NCBI GenBank assembly: GCA_018350325.1
Contig: JAEVLN010000016.1
Coordinates: 796,193 to 860,192, forward strand
Direction: 5' to 3'
Length of the DNA: 64,000 nucleotides
Source of the DNA: Globodera rostochiensis
Lineage: Eukaryota; Nematoda; Chromadorea; Rhabditida; Heteroderidae
Under the pieces are notes generated by a model. The model saw only the letters and a program-made list of their open reading frames with translations. It was not told where the DNA came from and made no database searches. Below are positions 1 to 11,184 of this stretch, piece after piece. Numbering within the stretch: position 1 is the stretch's first letter; each line of letters opens with the position of its first letter. The translations under genes and the position numbers were made by a program.

Positions 1-3000
1 CCATTTGTAAATTACGTGTTCCTAGCGATTTATTTTCAAAATTATTTTTCATTTCAGACTCAAAACTAACTACTAACCAAGTAGGGAATGACGGCCTGTA
101 CGCACTCTTTCTTCAAAAATTGCAGCACCATCTCCCGATCAAATTTCACCCTCGGATCATTTTCAGCCCTTTGCTTTAAATCCGTTTCTCGGTCATCCGT
201 CGATGAAGTGAATATCTCAAACAAAAAACGTTTACACGAATGATAAGATTAGTTATGATTAAAAACCTGAACACCAAGTTCAACACTTTCAAACAAAATT
301 GGAGCTGAGAATTCCAAAACCAAGGAAATTTGGTCACGTTTCAAGCGTCGAAGAAAATTTGCAATGTCTTTAATACCGAAGGACTCGTGTTTTTTGACCT
401 CCCGTTGGAGCAGTTCAAGATCTATAAAGTGTAGAATAAAGACAGAAAGACAGTCAAAACTCACATTTTCTGTACATCTTCTTCTTCTCGTAAAGTATTA
501 GCAACTCTTCGAACAACCCATACTGATTTAGGTCCTTTTCTGCTTCCGACACAATACAGCAGCAATTCTTCGTGCGTAACAATGATTTCGCCATTGATGG
601 GTTCGCCTGATTTCATGTTAAAAACACACAAGGTTGATTTAAGTCCACAAAACAGCATGACCTTCCCAATCAAAACAAACCTTAATGTAGCATTTAAGCA
701 ATACTGTGTCAATCAACTCCAGCGAAGCCTCATGCCTTTTCAACTCATTTGTACATAAAGTTCTGGCCTTATTTCCGCTATTATAATCCAAATAATGCTG
801 ATTAACCAATGCAATTTGTTCAGCTCGGCGCTAAATTATTAATTTAGTAAAAACATTGATGTGCAATATATGGTTTTCCTAAACCCTTAAATATGTTGTA
901 GCACTCCCAAAGCTCTCAGACAAATAAAGCCCAAAACATGAAATTGTGCGCGTGCACTTAGCCTACAACATCAACCGCAGACAGAGCTCAAAATCCACCA
1001 ATATACAATATAAATATTTTGACTCCTCCCGACGACTCCACATTCGTTAACTTGCATTTTGCGTACAGAGCCCTTATTGAAACCAAAGAGTCCCTCTATG
1101 ATTTTTCTCAAAAAAATTTTGGGTACGTGTGTGTTTAAATGAGGGGGGGGGGGGGGGTTTGCTTATTCATTTCTAAACACACATCTAAAACTTCGGTGCA
1201 CTTTTTTGTTTAACGTTCTCCGAGAACTTTTGAATAACAACATATTTATAGGGTGTTGTCAATTTTACCGCAACAAGATACTGAATAAGCGCTTGCGTTG
1301 CAAATTTTCTCTCATTTTCCGCTATGTTTTCCAACGAAACTTCGAATGTTTGCAATTCAGCTTGGGGGTACCGGGTCAGCACTGCGACATATTTCTCCGG
1401 GATGAAAAATGGGAACAGGTTCAGGACCAACAGAACATCTAGATGTTGTTTGTTTGACTTAAATTCAATAATCGAGCCTACCAGTCTTCAATTCGGTGTG
1501 TATTTCAAAACACTTCGAGAATTTTCGCTCAAAAAAATATTTTGTTGCCAACTGTCGTTGAATCGCTATTTGTTGTGTCGACGATGCCTTAATTGCCAAA
1601 ATACCTACTTCCTTGAAAAATTATTTTCACACAGAAAGCTGAGCAGCCAACTCGAATTGCTTCTCTTCGATCAAAAATCGAATGTTTTTCTGAATGCGAG
1701 TTTCAGAACAGAGTTTCCATATTTGAGACTCATTGGCGGCATAGACTAAACAATTCACAGCAATTAATGCTAAAAATTACACTGACCGGTTCCTCTAAAA
1801 CATTTTAATTGTCCATTAATTTTTAGAGAGTTAACCTGCTGCCCAGACATAGTATTGAAACCTTCGGCAACGGTATCTTCTGAATTAACATCGGAGGGTT
1901 AACTGACCGGACCTCTAGCAGGTTTTTGGGCAATATTCCAACCAAATAAGGATGATGGTATACTAAACGCGACAACTTTACTAAAATGTTATAAAAGTAG
2001 TCATTAAAGGCCCAGCGCCATTATTTAGGGGGGGGGGGGAACATCGACGCCGGAAAATGTTTGACTCGTCCATTAAAGCATTAAGCAATTAAGTTTTTCT
2101 GGAGGCCATTACACTGGTTCTGAGCCTTCTGATGTTAGAATTTACCTAAAGAAAGCACTTGGTCAGAAAATTTGCAACTGCTAAAATCATTGGTTATCTT
2201 TCCCGTCTTTGGCTCATAAAAGTCAACTACGCTGCCTTCTCGACAAATTCCCACAATAGTTTTTTTGAGCAGAAATACAACCAACGGAGCAGACTCACTC
2301 GACCCGGTCCGAATGAGTTCCAGCAGTCTTGGCCTTTTGGCCGGTTCGAAATCCTCAAACATTAAATTAAAAAACGGCTGAAATTTGATTGATTGTGGTC
2401 GTAAATCCCCGCATAGGGAGAGAAGGCCCCGGACTCAACCACCCCGAAATTTGCGCATTTAATTACCTTTTCATCAATAAATTCATTTTTATGTAGCAGC
2501 TCAATGTTCCAGAATTGGCATGCGCCTTTAACTGCCAAAATCAAAATATTCGGTTCACACCTTAAGATAAAAGACAACACTGTCAAAGGAAAAGAGAACT
2601 AACTACCAAACAATAACTTGGGCATTTTCTTGCAGATTTATGGGCACGAAAGTGTCGACCTCGCAAAGCTCACTCGCCACCCATTTGAAAATGTACAGAC
2701 GCTTTCTCACAGAAATTGCAACCAGAATTTTGTCCTGTGAAAATGAATCAAATACTATAATGTGTGGCCGCCAAAAAAAAGTCGTGAATTTTTGGGTTTT
2801 ATTGCATACCCGAACCAATTTTTAGAAATTTTAACATTTTTGTTTAAAAAATTTCGAAATTTTGCCGATTTCGATTTTTCAAAAATACAATTTGAGAATC
2901 CTGCTTCTGTCGATAGGCGGCACTGGCGTATCCAGGGGGGGGGAATCAGGGGAATTCCCCCCCCCCCCGAAATGAAATTTGAAGAAAAAAAAACAAGAGG

Positions 3001-4430
3001 GGGGACCCTTTTGTTTTGCACTTTTACATCTTTTTGATCAATTTTCTTAACAATTGCCATCAAAAATTCCCGGCGGCGCCTATCGGCTAGAGCCCGGCGG
3101 GAACGGGATTCCCGCGGGAAAAGTACGGGAATCCCGGTCCCGTTCCCGTCTTTTTCGCCGGGCGGGATTTTTTACGGGAACGGGAAAAAGACGGGATTCC
3201 CGTTCGGGATTCCCGTCCCGTTCTTTTTGAAAACCCCGTTCCCGTTCCCGGAAATTTTATTTCAGTATTTTTCCCGTTCCCGTTTATTTTTCTTGGCGAA
3301 ATGTTTTCAAAAATTTAACAATTTTGTACCAATTTTCATCACAAAAATGCTTAAATTTCAAAATTTTTTAACGGCGGCGCCTATCGGCACCGCCGAACCC
3401 ACCCAAAATGTGCCATATTCTGTTGGTTTCTGATTTCTGAATCAATTAAGATTTCAAAAGCTTAAAAAAACTCCCGTATTTTTAAGATTTTGGTAGCAAA
3501 TCTCTTATCAAATTGAGCAAAAAATGTAAAATTTTCTCGGCGGCGCCTATCGGCACCGCCGACCCTCCCCCCCCCCCTCCACCTCGAGAAAAGAAATTCT
3601 CAAAATTTGAATTTTGAAAAATTCGCAAATCGGAAAAAATTCGAAAATTCGGGATTTCTACGGGAACGGGAAAAAGACGGGATTCCCGTTCGGGATTCCC
3701 GTCCCGTTCTTTTTGAAAACCCCGTTCCCGTTCCCGGAAATTTTTTTTTACCGGGCTCTACTATCGGCACCGCCGGGCCGTTCCTGGCGCTCAAATGGGA
3801 TTGTTTGAGCGCCGCGCTCAGATGGATCAATTCCCCCCTCCGAAATTTTTTCCTGGCTACGCCCCTGATAGGCGGTTCCAATTGGCGCCGCCGGAAAAAA
3901 TATATGATAATTTTGCAAAACAATTGAGTCTAATCTCTGGTATTTTCTAAAAAAACATTTCAGAAGCGGAATTTTGTTACCTCGACCAGAAAGTAAGAAA
4001 ATGCCGAAATCGTCTTATATTTTGTGAAGAGGTATAAAGTCCTGAAAAACGAGAATAGACAGATGCATATACTTAAGAGTACTTGTAAGGTTCAATGGCA
4101 TCGTGAACTGACAAATGTGAATCCGTCAAACAAAGAATTAAATCATGAGACTCCACCACTTGCAGTTCGACTATCGGTCGTCTCTCAAAAGTACGGCAGA
4201 CTTGGTATTCATAATGATGTTTGGAAGTGCCTTGAACTATAATTGTATAACAAAAGAAACGGTTGTTCTAGTCTGGGAATTTTAGCACAATTAATTTAAA
4301 ATTTTTGTTATCCAAAAAACGCACCCCCCCAGCAGTACCAAAAATCAATGTTATTTATTACCTTCTACAGCCTGATTGCATGTTATGAGATGTCCCTGTC
4401 TCGAGCCGATGAATAGTTTTTCTTTTGAAG
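1..4430 (-). CDS. vps-39: Vps39/Vam6-like HOPS tethering subunit, partial at both ends
   Basis: Vps39 is the Rab7-binding subunit of the HOPS complex, which tethers late endosomes and lysosomes for fusion. Fifteen exons are readable on the minus strand: 4362-4430, 4083-4236, 3981-4041, 2607-2734, 2467-2560, 2146-2377, about 1840-1962, 1633-1745, 1482-1587, 1269-1438, 681-830, 465-606, 267-421, 78-215 and 1-21. Phases join except at the 1840/1745 junction, which needs a GC donor or hides a small indel. The N-terminal CNH domain shows EKLFIGSRQGHLI, VAISVRKRLYIFKW and HPYLVGILPKNLLEVRS. The clathrin-repeat part shows LNLFPFFIPEKY, LIDTVLLKCYIK, LFEELLILYEKKKMYRK and IPYLEHVIYKW, all in the order found in human VPS39. 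The first coding exon was not found above 4430, and the C-terminus lies beyond position 1. The intron 2735-3980 carries transposon debris. TGFBRAP1/Vps3, the CORVET paralogue, is the alternative; LLILYEKK favours Vps39. Confidence 0.9.
2925..3885. mobile_element. Composite of hAT-like MITE fragments inside the vps-39 intron
   Basis: Several pieces share the words GGCGGCGCCTATCGGC and its reverse, long G or C runs, and an end resembling CAGGGGCGTAGCCAGGAAAA (near 3850-3880 on the plus strand as TTTTTTCCTGGCTACGCCCC). Between them lies a GC-rich block of ACGGGATTCCCG words, present twice as a direct duplication at about 3165-3260 and 3657-3745. It fills most of the 1,246-bp intron between the third and fourth readable vps-39 exons. 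I could not define one clean pair of ends or a target duplication. Confidence 0.6.
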
Positions 4431-4440
4431 CTAAAATTGA

Positions 4441-5218
4441 GATACAAACAAGAAAAAGTTATTGATTTACTAAAGCTGGTCCCCAGGCACGTAGCCAGAA
4501 TATTTTTTCGGGGGGGGGGGCTGCTGCCCCCCGCATTTTGAAGTAGGAAAAGTTTGTTTCTGGGGTTATCAAGGGCGTAGAATGCGAATATGGATCTCTC
4601 AAACCCGATTCGAACAATTTTCCAAATAATAACGTTAATAAATCGAATAGTAATTTCTTGTTATATTTAAATAGTGCAATGCAAACCATAGCATGTGATA
4701 GATGACGCTTCGATAGGTAACTTAAAAACAATTTCTTCGTTTGTATATGCTTCATACATGGTATTTATTTACGGGTTCATAACCGATTATCCTATTTAGC
4801 TTTTAGGCAAGTAGAATGCCAATATGTGCCTAAATGCACGAGATTTTCTTTAAATAGGCACAAAAATACTCAAATAAGCGAAATATGCACCTAAAAATCC
4901 ATTTCTAAGGTAAAAATTCAATAAAATTTTATTGTTCTACACAGCGGCTCAAAAAGCGAGATGTGTGCCAATAAATAGAGAGTGCGAGAGAATTAAACAA
5001 ATTTCCTTTCTTTCTCTAACTTTCTCTCGTTTGGCTTCCCAAAAATTCTTCAAATTCTAAGGAATTTCCGAACTAGAGCCCCAAAATTGAGCCGCTGTGT
5101 CTAACAATAAAACAATGTGGCGATTCACAGTTGCATATCAAATAGAAGAGTGATGCCAACAAAAATTTTTCAAAATCAGTACATTGGAATCAAAATACAT
5201 ACCTATCAGATTTTAGGC
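4441..5218. other. AT-rich region upstream of the readable vps-39 exons
   Basis: It holds a remnant of the CGTAGCCAG / poly-G MITE family at about 4485-4530. The missing first exon of vps-39 may lie here, but I found no convincing ATG exon with the right phase. Nothing else is recognisable. Confidence 0.4.
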
Positions 5219-5397
5219 TCAAAAATCCGGTCGGGTTCGTTTCGGCGCGGCTCAGTTCGGCGCCGACAAGTTTGAAACGTTATAACTTTTTGTTTATTTG
5301 ACCAAACCAAGCATTCTTGATGGTGTCCGTACGTTTTGCCACCTTACATTTTGCCACCATTACGTTTTGCCACCTTACATTTTGCCACCCCAGCAAA

Positions 5398-5612
5398 AAT
5401 GTTACATTTTGCCAACTCAGCAAAAATATTACATTTTGCCACCTCAGCAAAAATATTACATTTTGCCTACTCAGCAAAAATATTACTTTTTGCCAACTCA
5501 GCAAAAATATTACATTTTGCCAACTCAGCAAAAATATTACATTTTGCCACCTCAGCAAAAATATTACATTTTGCCTACTCAGCAAAAATATTACTTTTTG
5601 CCACGAAATATG
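5398..5612. repeat. 27-bp tandem repeat forming the left arm of the nested element
   Basis: The unit is ACATTTTGCCAACTCAGCAAAAATATT with variants (ACCTCAG, TACTCAG), about eight copies with a fixed 27-bp step. Open frames over it come from the period being a multiple of three. Confidence 0.85.
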
Positions 5613-5955
5613 CCACCCGACATATATATAAAAGAAAGGTTTATTGCGACTGACAAAGGTGTAAATTGTGACCAGTGTACTATGCAGTTGGAATAGTACT
5701 AGGGTTGCACGGGACCGGCATCAGCATGTTGAATTCAATTGCCTCATCCAACATCAATTTTTTTTTGAAATTCTGCTTTACTTTTAGAGAGGCGGGGGTA
5801 AGCAGTAGCTAATGCTCCGCTCGTCGTTGTGCCTTTTTCGCATTTAACTTGTTAGGCAGCTTCTTCATCCTCATCCGGGTCCACATTTTGGCTGTTCTCA
5901 TCTTGCTCCAAATCGTATAATCAGGCCGCTAATCTTTAGTAAAGAATAGGCAAAA

Positions 5956-5998
5956 TGGTAACCCCGGGTGGGACTCGAACCCACGTCCTCCACCCAAT
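5956..5998 (-). pseudogene. tRNA 3'-half fragment
   Basis: Read on the minus strand, this is GTGGG-TTCGAGT-CCCAC, a perfect 5-bp T-arm with a 7-nt loop, followed by CCGGGGTTACCA, which looks like the 3' acceptor strand plus CCA. No D-arm or 5' acceptor strand (expected near 6020-6030) is present. It is therefore a fragment, not a functional tRNA. It sits inside a nested transposon, so it may have been captured or may derive from a tRNA-related SINE. Confidence 0.45.
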
Positions 5999-6375
5999 AA
6001 ATTTAATATAAAAGTTAGAAAAGTTATGAATGTCAAAATATGAATAAAATTGAAGAATAGTTTTTGCAGGGGAGGCAAAACGTAACATTTTTGCTGGGGT
6101 GGCAAAATGTAACGGTGGCAAAATGTAATGGTGGCAAAAACTGTCACGAAAAATTTTCACACGTTTTAAGCTATAACTTTTTTTCGAAAAAACGAATCGG
6201 TTAGCTTTAGCTTGATCAAAGGTTCAGCATACTGAGAGCTTTTGAATGATACCAATCTTGTTTGGTTTGCTTTCTTGACTGATCGCGCCGAACTGAGCGG
6301 ATCCGTCAAAAATCGGCAATCTTTAAGAATTGTGGTCCCGACGAAAAAAAATCTTAGCAAGTTCAAATGCGTGTT

Positions 6376-6844
6376 GGTAATAGTTTAGTTTATAGCCCCC
6401 CTTTTAAAAAAAAATACAATTTTTTTCCAAGTTGATAAAAAGGAGTTTTCCAGGGCTATTCAGGGACGTAGAATCCGAATATAAGCTCTGTTTCGACCGA
6501 TTTCGAACCCCGGACCCGAATTCGAACAATTTATCAAAAATTCAAATTTTTTCAAAAATCAATTTTAGCCTAAAACTCATTCAAAAAGCACAAAATTACA
6601 ACGAAAAGGCAAGTAATGATCGAATTCATGCTTTTTGAATGAGTTTTAGGCTAAAATTGATTTTTGAAAAAATTTGAATTTTTGATAAATTGTTCGAATT
6701 CGGGTCCGGGGTTCGAAATCGGTCGAAACAGAGCTTATATTCGGATTCTACGTCCCTGAATAGCCCTGGAAAACTCCTTTTTATCAACTTGGAAAAAAAA
6801 ATTGTATTTTTTTTAAAAAGGGGGCTATAAACTAAACTATTACC
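6376..6844. mobile_element. Palindromic MITE P1, 8-bp TSD
   Basis: Left end GGTAATAGTTTAGTTTATAG; the right end is its exact inverse. The two arms (about 230 bp each) are almost perfectly complementary through the whole element, so a single strand folds into one long hairpin. The target duplication is TGCGTGTT at 6368-6375 and 6845-6852. The arm contains the family signature CCCCGGACCCGAATTCGAAC, also seen at 22-26 kb. It has no coding capacity. Confidence 0.92.
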
Positions 6845-7088
6845 TGCGTGTTTTCTAGGATAAAAATATTGGTAGGTAACACTACGTTTTGCCTCCCCAG
6901 CAAAAATGGTACGTTTTGCCTCCGGTACGTTTTGGCAATGTTACGTCTTTTTGAATGATTTGAGCATGTGTTTGAATGTTTGAGGCAAAAAGATTCCGAA
7001 AAAAAAATTCGGGATCAATGAAAGACACCATATTTCCATATTCTTCAATTTATTCCAACCCATAAATATTATTTTATTTTCTTTAGCT

Positions 7089-8451
7089 ATGCCTTTTTCT
7101 GGAAGAAACAACTGCTTTATGTTCTGCGATAAAAATTTTGCTTCCAAATCGGTCTTAATTTCGACAGCTTCAATCTCAAAAAATATGGGTTTCTCTACAA
7201 CAAAAAGCTCTTCACTTCATGTTCTTAATGATTTACTTATAAAATTTATAGATTGTTTGGCAAAAAAGATGAAGAGATTTGTGGAATGTAAGCAGGGCGT
7301 ATCTAGGGGTGAGGGAAATCGCTCAATAGTTTATATTTTTTCGGGTAGGGATGGGACAATTGATTAAATTAAGATCTTACTAATTTACAGTTATTTAAGT
7401 GAAAGCTGTCACTGCTGAGGTTACTTTTGTGGATGTTATTGCAGTTCTCGAACAAATGGAATTTTCTCTGAGCGAATTGTCCGATTATTTAAATTCAGTT
7501 GCTGATTTTACATTTTGTTCAACAGTAAGTAAATCTCTTTTTTTCGTTACGCTCAACGATTAGGATCGAATTTTTTCATTTACAGGTTCCAAAATTCCCG
7601 GTTCAATTCCACCAGACCCAGCAATTCGACCGAAATTCTACGATGAACTTAACTGCCGAATTGGCTCCGTGTGAGCGGTACATTCTTACGTTAAATTAGA
7701 AACGGTAACGAAAATTAAGATTTATTGAAATACGTCAGAAATTCCCCGATTATGTCGGGAAGTCCTCGAGAGAATTGGAAATGAATCAATGCGTCGCAAA
7801 CGTAGATTTGAATGACACTTTGGATAGTATGGCATCTCCATTCGTGAGTAGTAGTATTTCCCTTTTTCGGAAAACTAAAGAGGGGGGGGGGAAGGAGGGG
7901 GAGCAAGCCAAAAAGTCGATTTTCGGGTGTGCATTTTTGGTTGTATTGCATTTTTTTAAAGAATATTCTTGAAAATATTTAAAAAAACTTGTGGTCTAAT
8001 TTTTGTGTTCTACCCGAGAAGGGGGGGGGGGACGCCGTATCTAGCCTCGAATTTCGTTGCTTGGTGTGTCGAGAAAAATGAATGCAAAGTTTTGACAAAA
8101 ATATTCTTTTACTCGATCTCTTGATGATTGACCGCCATTTCGTTTCCTTTTGATTGGCACTAATGCCAGTTAGGCATTAATTTCTGTTGTTTAAATAAAG
8201 TAATGACTATTTTAGTTGGAACTTCGGCGAATACCTACGAGAAAAATGTCAAAGGATTTGTTCGTTAGTAGCAGTCCAAAATTCAACCATCGGTTGTCAA
8301 AATGCGATGTTGCTGAAAAGGGCTTTAGATCGGTGCTTAGCAACAAGGTTGTTTGAAATAATGCCCAGGTCTCCAGCACCCTTTAGAATTTCATTGGTTT
8401 CAGACAACACCTAATCGGTTTTTTAAATTAAAAAGCCCAGCATACTGTTAA
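7089..8451 (+). CDS. taf-3: TAF3-like TFIID subunit (histone fold), short form
   Basis: TAF3 pairs with TAF10 through a histone fold inside TFIID. Six exons, 7089-7287, 7400-7524, 7586-7677, 7720-7843, 8216-8347 and 8404-8451, join in phase to 239 codons plus TAA. Residues 12-45 (ISTASISKNMGFSTTKSS then LHVLNDLLIKFI) and 60-100 (EVTFVDVIAVLEQMEFSL then SELSDYLNSVADFTF) match the Bromo_TP-type histone fold of TAF3, where human TAF3 has VSLHELEDYI. KFP and FPDY motifs follow, as in TAF3/TAF8. There is no PHD finger, so the protein is short, as in yeast Taf3. TAF8 is the alternative; the SLSELSDYL helix favours TAF3. The last two exons (LELRRIPTRKMSKDLFVSS... and ...SPAYC) are supported only by phase and splice sites. 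Intron 4 holds a poly-G MITE. Confidence 0.75.
7868..8045. mobile_element. Poly-G MITE fragment in TAF3-like intron 4
   Basis: Between two runs of ten G (about 7881 and 8022) lies CCAAAAAGTCGATTTTCGGG, a body sequence shared with the copies at 10395, 17900 and 31650. It belongs to the hAT-like CGTAGCCAGG family but lacks clear ends here. Confidence 0.5.
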
Positions 8452-9104
8452 TTTTATTTCACAATATTAGGGTTTGACACTTCGTTTGCTCAACTGCAAT
8501 GCTGACACTCCGCCAGGATTTTTCTCCTCGCGATCTCAGAAATGAGTGATTCATTTTGGCATGCTTTTGTCCTTTTTGGCTAAGTTGTAAACATTACGTC
8601 AATTAAACATTTACAAAAATTGTCGAATTCGCGCCCGGGGATAAAAATAAAGATTAAATTCGGACTCTACGCCCTCGAATACCCCTAGAAACACCTTTTA
8701 AGAGACTTTGAAAACTAATTTAAAAACCCCCTCAAATTGGGAAAAAATCCCGAAATAGGCACTATTATTTTATAAGGTAAAATTAAAAAATTTTATTTAT
8801 TCATTTCTGAATCGCAATCGTAGTTGCACATAAATATTAAAATCTAATTTTGTCAAAAGTGATTTTTGGTCAGAAATGGGTCTCATTTTTATTAAGGGGA
8901 ACGAATCGGGGTAAAAGGAACGAATCGGCCTGGAACGAATCGTCATTCCGTCCAAAAATTAGGAATGTTGCAAAACAAAGGGCCTCCCCCCGGTAACCCT
9001 ACTTTTTGCCAACTGTACATTTTGCCAACTCAGCAAATTTTCTATTGTTTTGGTACTTTTCGTTTATGCGCCTGCAGATTCAAATTTTTAAAAAAGGTAA
9101 ATAC
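8452..9104. other. Intergenic, transposon remnants
   Basis: About 8620-8710 is a decayed arm of the palindromic family (CGGACTCTACGCCCTCGAAT, then CCCCTAGAAACACC). About 8898-8950 carries ACGAATCGG words like the ends of element E. About 9000-9035 carries TTTTGCCAACT words. No gene was seen. Confidence 0.5.
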
Positions 9105-9425
9105 CTTAAGCCCCCAGGAGGACCGTAGCTAGAAAAAAATTTCGGAGGGGGGAATTGATCCATCTGAGCGCGGCGCTCAGATGGGAAAGCCATATGAGCG
9201 CCAGGAGCGGTGCCGATAGGCGCCGCCGGGAAAATTTTTTTGATTTTTGATGGCAATTTGTTAAGATTGATCAAAAAGTTGTAAAAGTGTAAAACAATAG
9301 GGTCCCCCCTCTTGTTTTTTTTTTCTCAAATTTCATTTCGGGGGGGGGGGATTCCCCCCCCGCCCCCCCTCCCCCCTGGCGCTACGTCCTTGGGGGGAAT
9401 GGCTTTCCCATCTGAGCGTCAGTGT
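9105..9425. mobile_element. hAT-like MITE copy with CTGAGCGCGGCGCTCAG palindrome
   Basis: It begins GGACCGTAGCTAGAAAAAAA, then has the perfect palindrome CTGAGCGCGGCGCTCAG, GGTGCCGATAGGCGCCGCC, and a poly-G/poly-C end near 9343-9390. The same blocks in the same order occur at 3755-3880 and 14640-14760. The target duplication is unresolved. Confidence 0.6.
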
Positions 9426-10091
9426 CATTTTATTGGCGCTCTGATGAGTCGTCAGTAGTCGTTTCGGCAGTGGACGGTTCTTCGGCAGAGGACGTTTCGG
9501 CAGTGTTCTTTTTAATTTCTCAAAAACGAATATACAAGACATTTCAGGTTTTAAACTTAACAAAATCGAACAAACGATATCATTTGAAAGCTCTAAATGA
9601 GATATCATTTTTAAAAAACCAAACGGTTTAATTCATTTTAAAAAGCTTAGATCTTCCGAATGGCATTTTATTTGTTCGATATGGTTGAGTTTAAAACCTG
9701 AATAAGTCTTTGCCTCCGATACGTTTTGCCACCGTTACATTTTGCCTCCCAAGCAAAAATGTTACTTTTTGCCACCTTAAATTTTGTTACGTTCTGCTAA
9801 TATTACGTCATGCTTACATTTAATTGCTCTATTCTACAATTTTATTCAACTTTTCTCTGCAAAAAATATCGGGAAAATTGGGTGCTGACGGCAAATTAGC
9901 ACCGCAAAACTAGATTAGGACGGGATCCCGGGCGGGATTATCCCGATGGAATCCCGGCCCCGGTTTTTGAAAAGTCGTAATCCCGATCCCGGTAGGGTCT
10001 GGATTAATCGGGATAAAAAATGCACCACTAAGAATGGAATTTTTGAGCAAAAAACTGCAGTTTGTTTGTGGTGTGGTGGGAATAGGGGTCA
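9426..10091. other. Intergenic, scattered repeat words
   Basis: Direct repeats of GGACG(G/T)TTCGGCAG occur at 9460-9510, TTTTGCCACC words at 9715-9800, and a CCCGGGCGGGATTATCCC block at about 9918-10015. No convincing gene; short ORFs only. Confidence 0.4.
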
Positions 10092-10099
10092 TTACCGTC

Positions 10100-11184
10100 C
10101 AGGGTTGCAACGGATTGAAAAGTCGGATACAGATTTCGGATCGGATAACCCAAAATTTGTCGGATCGGATATCGGATTTGAAAAAACACCGGATAACGGA
10201 TTTCGGATGAAAAAATTTTTTAGTGGAAAAAACTGAAATTTTGGTGTTTTTTTAGAAGATTTCCGGGAAATGATAATTTATTCATTGTAACACTCAAGTT
10301 CAATAAGAAAAATCGCAAATGGGCAAATTATGATGAAGAAAAAGTTTAACTTCCCATCCAGGGCCGTAACCAGAAAAATTTTTAGAGGGGGGGGGCAAGC
10401 CAAAAAAAAAAGTCGATTCTTAGTTTTGTTGAAGTTTAACTAAAAATTTTGTCGATTTTTATTTTTCAAAAATACAAATTTTTTTTGCGAATTCTGCTTG
10501 CGGGGTGGGGGAGGGGTCGGCGGTGCCGATAGGCGCCGCCGAGAAAAGTTTGAATTTTAATGTGAATTTGTTAAGAAAATTGGTCAAAAAAATGTAAAAG
10601 TTTATTTATAAAAATACCAAATAAAAAAATTTTAGGGAAAATTTCGATCTTTGGGGTGGATTTTTGGTAATAGAAAACGTCCCTTTTTAGGGGGTACATT
10701 TTGTTTTATTGCTTTTTTCTTGCGAAATTTTGGGGAAAAATATTGAATTTCTTCAAGAAATTTCTAAAAAATGCTTAAAAATTGCATTTTTCTCAAGAAA
10801 ATTGCTTAAAATATTGATTTATTACGGAAAAATCGCGAATTATTGATTTATTCTCAAAAAGCCAAAATATTGATTTATATTAACTAAAAACTCGCTCTAA
10901 TTTTAAAATTTTTCAAAATGAATGCCATTTCCGGGCTTCTCTCATGATTCCCTATTCGCAAAAAAAAACATGTTAAAACTTGAAATCTCGACCCTATTGA
11001 TAAGCCCTTCGGTATGCTATTATATTTTACTCGTTGGTTCATTTTTTTGTGTTCAATCATATCGGACAATTATCCGGATTTCGGATCGGATTTGCCAAAA
11101 TTTGTCGGATCGGATTTCGGATATCGGATTGAGAAAAACACCGGATTTCGGATAACGGATTTCGGATGATCCGTTGCAACCCTG
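10100..11184. mobile_element. hAT-like element H, 8-bp TSD TTACCGTC
   Basis: Terminal inverted repeat CAGGGTTGCAACGGAT (the right end reads ATCCGTTGCAACCCTG). The direct duplication TTACCGTC lies at 10092-10099 and 11185-11192. Both ends carry many copies of the words CGGATTTCGGAT and TATCGGAT over about 120 bp, inverted between the ends. It is 1,085 bp, with no transposase frame, and contains a second MITE (10365-10545). It landed in, or next to, an array of TACCGTCCCGGCCAC. Confidence 0.88.
10365..10545. mobile_element. MITE copy nested inside element H
   Basis: Starts GGGCCGTAACCAGAAAAATT with a G run, then the CAAGCC...AAAGTCGATT body and GGTGCCGATAGGCGCCGCC. Same family as the copies at 9105 and 31605. 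The right end is not resolved. Confidence 0.5.

Larger units (their letters stand above)
5330..6150. mobile_element. Nested element with ACNTTTTGCCACC terminal arrays
   Basis: The left arm starts about 5330 with repeats of TACRTTTTGCCACC and CAGCAAAAAT. The right arm (about 6063-6147) is the inverted version, with GGTGGCAAAATGTAAC and TTTTTGCTGGGGTGGC. The same words recur as solo ends or fragments at 6882-6930, 9000-9035, 9715-9800 and 11283-11370. The interior holds a tRNA 3'-half (5956-5998) and a short acidic reading frame on the minus strand near 5850-5930, so it may carry captured sequence. I could not identify a target duplication. Confidence 0.6.
5228..6305. mobile_element. Element A: foldback/MULE-like, TTCGGCGCG family, 9-bp TSD
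   Basis: The left end is CGGTCGGGTTCGTTTCGGCG. The right end, read inward on the minus strand, is CGGATCCGCTCAGTTCGGCG. Both therefore start CGG and run into repeated TTCGGCGC words. The flanks carry the direct 9-bp duplication TCAAAAATC at 5219-5227 and 6306-6314. The length is 1,078 bp, but a second element with TTTTGCCACC words sits inside it (about 5330-6150). No transposase frame is visible, so it is non-autonomous. CGG...CCG ends, a 9-bp TSD and word arrays at the ends resemble Foldback (FB) or Mutator-like elements. Confidence 0.85.

Noticed and set aside
3600..3927. ORFs of about 107 codons in both directions
   Set aside because: They lie wholly in repeated transposon sequence within the vps-39 intron.
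1..4430. TGFBRAP1/Vps3 (CORVET) identity for the first gene
   Set aside because: Shared fold and some motifs fit both, but the LLILYEKK region and the CNH motifs match Vps39 better; kept as an alternative in the annotation.
5330..5612. Regular 27-bp repeat considered as a CRISPR array
   Set aside because: There are no unique spacers; it is a plain tandem repeat in a eukaryotic transposon arm.
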